Assembly (NCBI GenBank): GCA_003447895.1
Contig: DLYC01000163.1
Location: 6,831 to 19,317 of the forward strand
Direction of reading: 5' to 3'
Source of the DNA: Lachnospiraceae bacterium
Lineage (GTDB): Bacteria > Bacillota > Clostridia > Lachnospirales > Lachnospiraceae
DNA: 12,487 bases
The notes beneath the pieces are model-generated. The model was given only the letters and a program-made list of their open reading frames with translations. It searched no databases and had not been told where the DNA came from. Both the position numbers and the translations under genes were made by a program. Positions within the stretch are counted from its first letter, which is position 1; every line of letters begins with the position of its first letter. Below are positions 1-6,844 of the stretch, piece by piece.

Positions 1-287
1 CCTCTTGAGATCTCAATCGCCCTTGTCCCGATCTTCCATCGAAATCTCAGATCGAACACATTAACTAAGACGATCAACACGATAGCCAGCGCATATGCAG
101 CCAGCCCGCCCTCCTGGCTGCCGGCCGCATTCTCATATTCTGTATAGACAGAGACATGGAGCGGATTCACGAACATGATATACAAAAATCCCTTGAGTAC
201 GCCCCATACGCCGAATCCTATGACGCCCATTCCCGCTACCGAGAGTGTGTGCTGATGTTTCCTTAAAGATAACTGCAATTCTTCCAT
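1..287 (-). CDS. Small membrane protein, N-terminal part (runs off window)
   Basis: I do not recognise this gene. The ATG at 287 is preceded by AAAGGA at a good distance, and 95 codons are open to the window edge, so the C-terminus is missing. The protein starts MEELQLSLRKH and has two clear hydrophobic segments, roughly residues 15-40 (glycine-rich, with GVIGFGVWGVLKG) and 62-78 (AAYALAIVLIVLVNVF). They are separated by a short loop with acidic residues, and the second is followed by basic residues (RFRWK). This fits an inner membrane protein with at least two helices. It reads in the same direction as the cas operon but lies beyond the array and about 340 bases from it, so a link to CRISPR is not indicated. 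It is probably an ordinary host gene flanking the locus. Confidence 0.75.
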   Translation of the reverse strand, partial: MEELQLSLRKHQHTLSVAGMGVIGFGVWGVLKGFLYIMFVNPLHVSVYTEYENAAGSQEGGLAAYALAIVLIVLVNVFDLRFRWKIGTRAIEISR

Positions 288-624
288 AGTCTGTTCCTTT
301 AGTGGTCCGCCCTTGCTGTCAGCCTTAAATCGGACATTCGCAATCCGCTTCGCTATTTGTTCATAAACCGCAGCCGCTTCTACAGCTTAGAGTCGGTAGA
401 CGGATTGTTGCTGTTCAAACTGATTGTGTGCATACACGTTTACTGCCAATAGATAGGATACAACCTTTTTGGCAAATCATAAATATCCATTTTGGAATAA
501 TAATGCTCCGGCAGATGCATATGCACGAACCAGAGCATTTACAACTTGTATAGCTTTCGAGATATCCCCTCTCCCAGGTTCCGTTTATGTTGATCTCCCC
601 TACTTTGCATCCGGGATAGCCAAG
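288..624. other. Non-coding region between array trailer and membrane gene
   Basis: No convincing gene, tRNA or terminator is visible here. On the minus strand a short open stretch (477-584, 35 codons, ending in QNGYL then stop) has a protein-like look but no start codon or ribosome binding site. It may be a decayed gene fragment. I see no clear hairpin plus T-run to end the array transcript. The last ~70 bases before 625 hold no recognisable CRISPR repeat. Confidence 0.6.
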
Positions 625-653
625 ATTTCAATCCTCCCCGTGCGGGGAGGGAC
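625..653 (-). repeat. Degenerate terminal CRISPR repeat (29 bases)
   Basis: This is the last repeat at the old end of the array. It matches the consensus except for a 4-base deletion: the plus strand reads ATTTCAATCC directly followed by TCCCCG, so ACCC (or an equivalent shifted 4-mer) is lost. The deletion falls at the 3' foot of the hairpin and removes one base pair and the GTGG spacer before ATTGAAAT. Trailer-end decay is normal, because this repeat is not copied during spacer acquisition. Confidence 0.95.
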
Positions 654-3415
654 TGTTTTAGATGGTTTATCCTACGGTCGGTGTCTAATTTCAATCCACC
701 CTCCCCGTGCGGGGAGGGACCGGAGGAATAGGAAGGTCCGACGCAGGAGCCATGATTTCAATCCACCCTCCCCGTGCGGGGAGGGACGCGATTCCGGATT
801 AGGTGTGCTGACGTCTGTCTGATTTCAATCCACCCTCCCCGTGCGGGGAGGGACTGTCTTCCGATACGCTATACACGGATATGCACCTATTTCAATCCAC
901 CCTCCCCGTGCGGGGAGGGACTATGATCCGGAGTCCCTCCGGTGTGGTGATGTCCGATTTCAATCCACCCTCCCCGTGCGGGGAGGGACTCTGGCAGTAC
1001 ATGTCAAACTCTCCGGTTATTACGATTTCAATCCACCCTCCCCGTGCGGGGAGGGACGAGTCAGGCAAACAAGCAGGAGGTGAAAGATGTACAATTTCAA
1101 TCCACCCTCCCCGTGCGGGGAGGGACAACAACAGCCGGCGTTACCACCGCTCCGACCATATTTCAATCCACCCTCCCCGTGCGGGGAGGGACATGATGCG
1201 CTTTGCCTCATCATAGATTTCTCCACAATTTCAATCCACCCTCCCCGTGCGGGGAGGGACCATATCAAGCCAGTCGAGGACTGGGCGATTGAGATTTCAA
1301 TCCACCCTCCCCGTGCGGGGAGGGACCAGCTTCCTCGTGACCTGCCTGAGAGCCGAGTGGATTTCAATCCACCCTCCCCGTGCGGGGAGGGACATGTCCC
1401 TCGGAAGGAACGTCATCAACTGGATAAAATTTCAATCCACCCTCCCCGTGCGGGGAGGGACGGGGTGGAGCATCCTCATGGACAAAGGTTGCAGATTTCA
1501 ATCCACCCTCCCCGTGCGGGGAGGGACGCCTTGTCAGTGGCTTTCGTCATCTGACAATACATTTCAATCCACCCTCCCCGTGCGGGGAGGGACGGAATCC
1601 CCGTCACATATCTCCGAAACGGAGATAATTTCAATCCACCCTCCCCGTGCGGGGAGGGACCAGTCCCATTGTGTGCCTCCTTTTCTATTGTTTATTTCAA
1701 TCCACCCTCCCCGTGCGGGGAGGGACTTCCGCACTAACTGTGCTTCAAATTCACGTTCGTTATTTCAATCCACCCTCCCCGTGCGGGGAGGGACGACTTC
1801 CTTGGACTTGCTGAGTGCGTAGGTCAGAAATTTCAATCCACCCTCCCCGTGCGGGGAGGGACGTTGCTACGTATTCCGAAGGCGGGTCTGTGGTAAGGGA
1901 TTTCAATCCACCCTCCCCGTGCGGGGAGGGACTCCCTCGCAAAAATTTGCTCTTTATACTTTGCATTTCAATCCACCCTCCCCGTGCGGGGAGGGACACC
2001 GCCCACCGCCTACCGCTCCTTTGATGATTTTGATTTCAATCCACCCTCCCCGTGCGGGGAGGGACCTGCCAGTCATCAAGAATCCAGTAAGAGTTGTCGA
2101 ATTTCAATCCACCCTCCCCGTGCGGGGAGGGACTGCCTCGAGTGTCGCTTTCCCGGCGTAGGAGCAGATTTCAATCCACCCTCCCCGTGCGGGGAGGGAC
2201 GTGAAGGTAGGACGCATAAAAGTGGCGGAGCGAGTGATTTCAATCCACCCTCCCCGTGCGGGGAGGGACAGGGTGCGAACCTAACAAAATACACAGAATA
2301 AAAGATTTCAATCCACCCTCCCCGTGCGGGGAGGGACCGAACGTGGTCAAGACGGCCTTCAATGCGAATTTTATTTCAATCCACCCTCCCCGTGCGGGGA
2401 GGGACGGTATCAATTCTATCAGCCGAACCCACAAGGAAAATTTCAATCCACCCTCCCCGTGCGGGGAGGGACATTAAGCAGACCAAAGGATATTTTAACA
2501 AGGGCATCATTTCAATCCACCCTCCCCGTGCGGGGAGGGACCTACAAGCTTAGTAGTGTCCGCAGGCTTGTGAGATTTCAATCCACCCTCCCCGTGCGGG
2601 GAGGGACGATGCCCGCACCAGAGCCATACAGGGAGGTGACGATTTCAATCCACCCTCCCCGTGCGGGGAGGGACTAGGAGGATGCTATGCTTTATGAGCG
2701 AATTAAAATTTCAATCCACCCTCCCCGTGCGGGGAGGGACCAAAGCATGTTTACGCGTTCCCCTATCAGACAAAATTTCAATCCACCCTCCCCGTGCGGG
2801 GAGGGACGACATAACGTCGTCACAATGCTTGCAAGGGAGGATTTCAATCCACCCTCCCCGTGCGGGGAGGGACACGATAACGGCATCGTCAAGACCAGAA
2901 TCAAGACATTTCAATCCACCCTCCCCGTGCGGGGAGGGACCCGACAAGAAGAGCGGAAATGATAAGTGGTGGAAAATTTCAATCCACCCTCCCCGTGCGG
3001 GGAGGGACGATTGACGCCTGCTCCCTTGTGTCGACAATCACACGATTTCAATCCACCCTCCCCGTGCGGGGAGGGACATTTTCGAGAGTGATTTTGTCCC
3101 CTTGCTTAACAGATTTCAATCCACCCTCCCCGTGCGGGGAGGGACGCCAAAATTTGTCCTGCATTGTTGATGTGTCTTTTGATTTCAATCCACCCTCCCC
3201 GTGCGGGGAGGGACCGAATCTGTTTCAACAGTTACAGGAGCAGGGGAAAATTTCAATCCACCCTCCCCGTGCGGGGAGGGACGATCTGTGCCTGTCCTTT
3301 GCCGACAGAGAACAGATTTCAATCCACCCTCCCCGTGCGGGGAGGGACTCAGGCGGAGCTTGCACGGATTGTCGGCGTAGATATTTCAATCCACCCTCCC
3401 CGTGCGGGGAGGGAC
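625..3415 (-). CRISPR. Type I-C CRISPR array, 42 repeats and 41 spacers
   Basis: The repeat is 33 bases long. Read on the minus strand it starts GTCCCTCCCC and ends GGATTGAAAT, the classic type I-C form whose last 8 or so bases become the crRNA 5' handle. The inner CCCTCCCC / GGGGAGGG arms form an 8-bp hairpin with a GCAC loop, the substrate expected for Cas5c. By eye 41 repeats (688-720 to 3383-3415) are identical; only the one at 625-653 differs. The 41 spacers are 32-37 bases, mostly 33-36. Orientation follows from the repeat 3' end and from the cas2-side leader, so the newest spacer is 3349-3382 and the oldest 654-687. Many spacers stay open in at least one frame and look like pieces of phage genes. 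Long apparent reading frames through the array are artefacts of the repeat. Confidence 0.99.
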
Positions 3416-3588
3416 AGCAAAAGTACACAAAATAACTCTATATACTCATGCATATATGAAAGAATTTTCGTCACATTTACTAACAATCGTTATGTATGGT
3501 TTCAATGTAATTTCGGTATCCTTTCAAACCGATACTTATTTCAGTGCGAACATAGCAGTAATTTTATGATTTATCCATGTTCGCACCT
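3416..3588 (-). promoter_or_regulatory. CRISPR leader
   Basis: This AT-rich, gene-free 173-base segment lies between the cas2 stop codon and the first repeat, on the side where new spacers enter. By position and composition it is the leader: it should hold the array promoter and the sequence that guides Cas4-Cas1-Cas2 integration at 3415. It contains a perfect 10-bp inverted repeat next to cas2 (listed separately). The best promoter-like pair I find on the minus strand is TTGAAA (3500-3505) and TAGTAA (3477-3482) with 17 bases between, but the second box is poor, so the exact promoter is uncertain. Confidence 0.85.
3544..3586. repeat. Leader inverted repeat GTGCGAACAT / ATGTTCGCAC
   Basis: Two perfect 10-base inverted arms lie at 3544-3553 and 3577-3586 with 23 bases between them, starting 3 bases past the cas2 stop codon. 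There is no T-run next to it and the loop is long, so it is not a convincing terminator. A paired binding site for a protein acting on the leader, or a signal used in spacer acquisition, fits better. From memory, GTGCGAA...TTCGCAC arms occur downstream of cas2 in other I-C loci, but I cannot check that here. Confidence 0.8.
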
Positions 3589-3879
3589 TTAAATCATAAT
3601 TAGCCCCTCTGGTTCATAAGTCTCTTTTGTTCCAAAATGTTCAATTTTGGTCTGATACTTATTTCCTAAATAGTAAAACCGTAAACTATCTTTTTCCTTA
3701 TCCATCAGTGATATTAGTTTATGCTGAAGTTTTTTACATTGAGCCGCATCTAAAACACACTCAAATACAGAATTTTGAACTCTTTGCCCATAATTTACAC
3801 ATTGCTTTGCAATTTGGCGCAGTCGCTTACGGCCTTCCGCATCTTTCGTATTCACATCATATGTTATTAATACCATCAT
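3589..3879 (-). CDS. cas2: CRISPR-associated endonuclease Cas2 (type I-C)
   Basis: Small 96-residue Cas2, the usual length for type I-C. As a dimer it bridges two Cas1 dimers to form the spacer integration complex; its own nuclease activity is not needed for that step in studied systems. The protein opens MMVLITYDV, the ferredoxin-like first strand with the conserved acidic residue D8. The middle has the QNSVFECVLD strand and the C-terminus ends in a short hydrophobic tail (GLIMI). Two start codons lie in tandem (ATGATG); I take the first. A GAGGT ribosome binding site overlaps the cas1 stop codon, and the gap to cas1 is 9 bases. It is the last protein gene of the operon, directly before the leader. 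Confidence 0.97.
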   Translation of the reverse strand: MMVLITYDVNTKDAEGRKRLRQIAKQCVNYGQRVQNSVFECVLDAAQCKKLQHKLISLMDKEKDSLRFYYLGNKYQTKIEHFGTKETYEPEGLIMI

Positions 3880-3888
3880 AGGCAGACC

Positions 3889-4920
3889 TCACTTCCATAA
3901 AAATGGAGGATACGTGTCAAGATCTCCACGCAAATAACGAGACAATAATAGCGCCTGTATATATGGTAATAATCCCCACGCAATTTTCTCTTCTAAAAAC
4001 GGATGCGTTATTGATTCCTTTTTTCGATCTTGCCAAGCTTTTAAAAACTTACGACGTCCATTCTCAGTCATTAGAACTGCCCCACTCTCCTCCTTTCTAA
4101 AATCCGTTGAATTGACAATACGATTATTAATTGCAGTTAGCACAAAACGATCAGCTATAACCGGCCTCATTTCTTCCATTAAGTCCAACGATAGCGATTT
4201 TCTCCCCGGACGGTCTCTGTGCATAAATCCAACATATGAATCAAGGCCAACGCTTTCCAACGCAGAGGCACAATCAGAGGCCAATAGACTATAGGCAAAA
4301 GAAAGCATTGCATTCACGTTATCGAGTGGAGGACGTCTGCTCCTCGATTGGAAGTAGAATTCCTCCTTGTTGCGAAGAATCATCTGATCAAAAACGCCAA
4401 AGTATGCCGCAGCTCCAACTCCTTCAAACCCACGCACTGAATCAAGAGACTCTTCTTTTGCAGTTAACAGTATCTGCTCTTTTATAATGTTGATTGCATT
4501 ACGTATTTTTGCCTCTTCTAACCTCAACAGATGATCTCTCAATGCGCGCTCCAGGCTCCATCTTGAATTATAAAGCTTTCCCACAATCATATTTCTAGCA
4601 ATTACGCAACTTCTCTCCGGATCATCTGCAATTCTATATTGTTCTCGTCGAAGCAGCACATTCCCTTGATAAATCCCAGCGGTTCGAGCCAAAAACTTTC
4701 CTCTTGGTGAACAAAACACAAGTCCAACGCCTTTATTTGCACAGATACCCATCAAAGCAGGCGATGCTCCATAATATGAAAAAGTTATAATTGCTTGCAA
4801 TGTGTGTAAAGGGTATCTGGCCAACTGTTGATCATTTCGTTTTGCGACAACATTTTCCCCATCCAATGAAAGATATACATCTTCAGAGGTCACAAATAAT
4901 GTATTCAGCAGATGTTTCAT
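3889..4920 (-). CDS. cas1: CRISPR-associated endonuclease/integrase Cas1 (type I-C)
   Basis: A 343-residue Cas1, the normal length for subtype I-C. It is the integrase that inserts new spacers at the leader-repeat junction, working with Cas2 and, in this subtype, with Cas4. The N-terminal beta-domain (about 1-90) is followed by the helical catalytic domain. The metal-binding residues are present: E166 in RGFEGVGAAAYF, H234 in GFMHRDRPGR, and the acidic pair D246/E249 in LDLMEEMRP. The protein ends in PPFLWK, also usual for this family. The ATG overlaps the cas4 stop codon (ATGA) and sits behind a strong AAGGAGG site, so translation is coupled to cas4. I see no truncation or lost key residue, so spacer acquisition is probably intact. 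Confidence 0.98.
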   Translation of the reverse strand: MKHLLNTLFVTSEDVYLSLDGENVVAKRNDQQLARYPLHTLQAIITFSYYGASPALMGICANKGVGLVFCSPRGKFLARTAGIYQGNVLLRREQYRIADDPERSCVIARNMIVGKLYNSRWSLERALRDHLLRLEEAKIRNAINIIKEQILLTAKEESLDSVRGFEGVGAAAYFGVFDQMILRNKEEFYFQSRSRRPPLDNVNAMLSFAYSLLASDCASALESVGLDSYVGFMHRDRPGRKSLSLDLMEEMRPVIADRFVLTAINNRIVNSTDFRKEESGAVLMTENGRRKFLKAWQDRKKESITHPFLEEKIAWGLLPYIQALLLSRYLRGDLDTYPPFLWK

Positions 4921-5576
4921 ATATCCTCCTTGATGGCAATCGAAAGATACTCAGACGCCGAGTATTTCTTCATTAGTTTCGGGAGACATATATCCTTCAA
5001 AGAACATGCATTGCAAGCCTTAGTTCTTTTAACCTTTGGCGTATGTCCTTTTCTATATAACTCATGCATTTCTATCAGGTTCTTTTCAACTTTACAGCGC
5101 AACTCTTTATCAAAAAAGACTTTTTCCCTTCGGTGCGTTTCTCCATAGAATAATGCTCCCTCCGGAATATCACAACACAGCATTTCTTCTAAACACATAG
5201 CCTGACCGCACAACTGGAGGCGGTCAGCATCTATCTGTTTTGACGTGCCACGCTTATACTCTACAGGAAATGGAAGCCAAAGCCCCTCATGACCTTCCAA
5301 AGGAATTCCTGTAGCAGCATGATGGAACTCAAGAATATCACACTGACCGCTTACTCCCAATTTAGCTGAACTTAAGCGTATTCCGCGAACAATGATTAAA
5401 TCTTTTCGATTTTCACGAATTGTTTCATCATGTGCGCGTTTATGAAGGATATCTCCTTCCACTGTATGCAAATTATCAGCCCACTGATCTTCTATATGAA
5501 TTAGGGCCCATTGCCTTCGACAAAAAGAAAAATGCTGTAGGCCTGAAAGCTTAAGATAATCCGATTCACTATACAT
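4917..5576 (-). CDS. cas4: CRISPR-associated exonuclease Cas4 (type I-C)
   Basis: Cas4 is an iron-sulfur nuclease of the PD-(D/E)XK family. In I-C it joins Cas1-Cas2, trims pre-spacers and ensures that they come from sites with the right PAM. Using the ATG at 5576 the protein has 219 residues. Four cysteines for the Fe-S cluster are visible: C19 (SFCRRQW) and C188, C191, C197 (CNAC...DIC). The nuclease core shows H45, D80 (GQCDILEF) and E106-X-K108 (VEYKRG). I chose this ATG because it overlaps the cas7 stop codon as TGATG, has AGAAGGA just upstream, and gives the usual MYSESDYLKLSG start. A GTG at 5594 behind AGGAG would add six residues and cannot be excluded. Confidence 0.96.
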   Translation of the reverse strand: MYSESDYLKLSGLQHFSFCRRQWALIHIEDQWADNLHTVEGDILHKRAHDETIRENRKDLIIVRGIRLSSAKLGVSGQCDILEFHHAATGIPLEGHEGLWLPFPVEYKRGTSKQIDADRLQLCGQAMCLEEMLCCDIPEGALFYGETHRREKVFFDKELRCKVEKNLIEMHELYRKGHTPKVKRTKACNACSLKDICLPKLMKKYSASEYLSIAIKEDI

Positions 5577-6478
5577 CAGTTCCTTCTCTGGCACGTGACT
5601 CCTTTAGGAAGTCTGTCCTCTGCCACTGTGACCTCATAATCGTCATAGCATCTTGCGGGTGCATTTGAATCATGATCTCTGCGATTAACAGATACAAGAT
5701 CAAAGAGACGATACGCAGGCGCACAGCCAAGTTCTGTATCATGTTTAAAGATTATCAGTTCTCTTACTGACATCTTGCCACGTGCGGCAGAATGATCCAT
5801 TTCGAACATATTCAGAATTGCATCCCATAACAGTTCCAAATCTTCCTCTGAAAACCCTGTCGTTTTCCGGGCCAGGTTTGCAGAAATGAATCCTTCGCAT
5901 CTATAAAGCCCATAAGGAATAATATACTTCCGTCCAATTTCGGTCCCCTTCTTTTCCGCATCCGCTTCTGTTGTGATGGCAACACGTGTAATTGTTATTT
6001 CCTGTGGCACAACCGGTTCTATACTGCGCGCAAATCCTAACTGTACCGGGCCACGAACCTGACCACAGTTTAATGCTCCTTTAACGAAAGTGGTCATAAC
6101 AGCACCAAATGTCCGAATGTCAAAGAAATTGTCGCACATCCATTTACGGATTTTTTCATCTATCCTTTCATCTGCTTTTTTAGCAGCCTTCAATGATTTT
6201 TCATCCGGCTTAACTCCCACATAAGCGCATGCTTCTGAATCACTGCGATTAAGCGGTACATTTTCCTTAATATAAATTCGATATCCCGGTTCCCCCTCTT
6301 TGACCGTCTCTACATAATTCCTGATTTTTCGTTTCAGGCATACATCAGTCACAAGTCCTAATCCCGTCTCAGGATCTACTCGGGGCATATTGCCGGCGTC
6401 GGGATCTCCATTTGGATTTCCGTTTTCCACATCGAACAATACTACAAATTCATATCTGTTTTTGATTGTTTCTGCCAT
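5576..6478 (-). CDS. cas7: Type I-C Cascade backbone protein Cas7 (Csd2)
   Basis: 300-residue Cas7 of subtype I-C (Csd2 family). Several copies line up along the crRNA and form the backbone of the surveillance complex. The N-terminus has the family signature NGNPNGDPDAGNMPR (20-33) after a beta-strand (YEFVVLFDVE). The centre has DIRTFGAVMT (120-129) and GQVRGPVQLGFARS (139-152), also typical of Csd2. The gene begins 3 bases after the cas8c stop codon. Its AAGGAGGAA ribosome binding site lies inside the last codons of cas8c, which helps explain strong translation of this multi-copy subunit. It overlaps cas4 by one base at TGATG. No missing parts were noticed. Confidence 0.97.
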   Translation of the reverse strand: MAETIKNRYEFVVLFDVENGNPNGDPDAGNMPRVDPETGLGLVTDVCLKRKIRNYVETVKEGEPGYRIYIKENVPLNRSDSEACAYVGVKPDEKSLKAAKKADERIDEKIRKWMCDNFFDIRTFGAVMTTFVKGALNCGQVRGPVQLGFARSIEPVVPQEITITRVAITTEADAEKKGTEIGRKYIIPYGLYRCEGFISANLARKTTGFSEEDLELLWDAILNMFEMDHSAARGKMSVRELIIFKHDTELGCAPAYRLFDLVSVNRRDHDSNAPARCYDDYEVTVAEDRLPKGVTCQRRN

Positions 6479-6481
6479 TTC

Positions 6482-6844
6482 TTATTCCTCCTTTTTGCCG
6501 CCTTGATAGCGAGCCTGTGTTTGATGATAATAGCCCAATTGAAATGATCCCTGCTGTGCAAGATTCATTCTACTCGGAAACTCCTCAGGTAGTTTTGACA
6601 TCACTCCTGTAAGATCACGATTCAGTTTGACCTCCAGCCCTCCGCCAATTTTCTTCAGATGCTTTTGAGAAAGATTGATCAATACAGGAAATACTGTTCC
6701 TGGTGTTGCGGATGCGGAATTAAAATATTTGTCTCGAATAGTGCTGTTAATTCCAGGATTCGCTGTGGATTGTATGTTTTCCAATAATGAAAACAGTCTC
6801 CCCAAATTGTACGGTACATTTTGACTATCAACGTTAAGCGCCAC
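6482..6844 (-). CDS. cas11c: Small Cascade subunit Cas11c, internal start within cas8c
   Basis: A second protein appears to start inside cas8c, in the same frame. At codon 457 a GTG follows AGGAGG (6853-6858) with 8 bases between, an ideal distance. The ribosome binding site is the coding sequence for Pro-Glu-Glu-Val. The product would be 120 residues, starting MALNVDSQNVPYNLGRLF and ending with Cas8c. In characterised I-C systems the small subunit Cas11c is made this way from the 3' part of cas8c. It lines the belly of the complex next to Cas7 and stabilises the displaced strand. The position before NxxPYxLGRLF is where that start is expected. Seen: the site and the frame. Inferred: that it is used. 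Most annotation software misses it. Confidence 0.83.
   Translation of the reverse strand: MALNVDSQNVPYNLGRLFSLLENIQSTANPGINSTIRDKYFNSASATPGTVFPVLINLSQKHLKKIGGGLEVKLNRDLTGVMSKLPEEFPSRMNLAQQGSFQLGYYHQTQARYQGGKKEE

Noticed and set aside
557..589. A possible further, strongly decayed CRISPR repeat one unit before 625
   Set aside because: A few C-rich positions resemble the repeat at about the right distance, but the hairpin arms are absent and the match is no better than expected for such sequence.
625..3415. A spacer targeting sequence inside this window
   Set aside because: I compared spacers by eye with the cas genes and flanks and saw no match; a complete search was not possible, so only obvious matches are excluded.
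3544..3586. Terminator of the cas operon after cas2
   Set aside because: The stem has a 23-base loop, is only moderately GC-rich and is not followed by a T-run in either direction.
469..3592. Many overlapping reading frames of 60-190 codons on both strands, rich in peptides such as PPRAGRD, SPHGEGG and LPVRGGT
   Set aside because: They are translations of the GC-rich CRISPR repeat, which has no stop codon in most frames. The same peptides recur in all frames with unrelated spacer segments between them.
3627..3881. Plus-strand open frame opposite cas2, and similar plus-strand frames opposite the other cas genes and fba
   Set aside because: They are mirror frames of well-supported genes with clear families on the minus strand, and lack ribosome binding sites and recognisable motifs.
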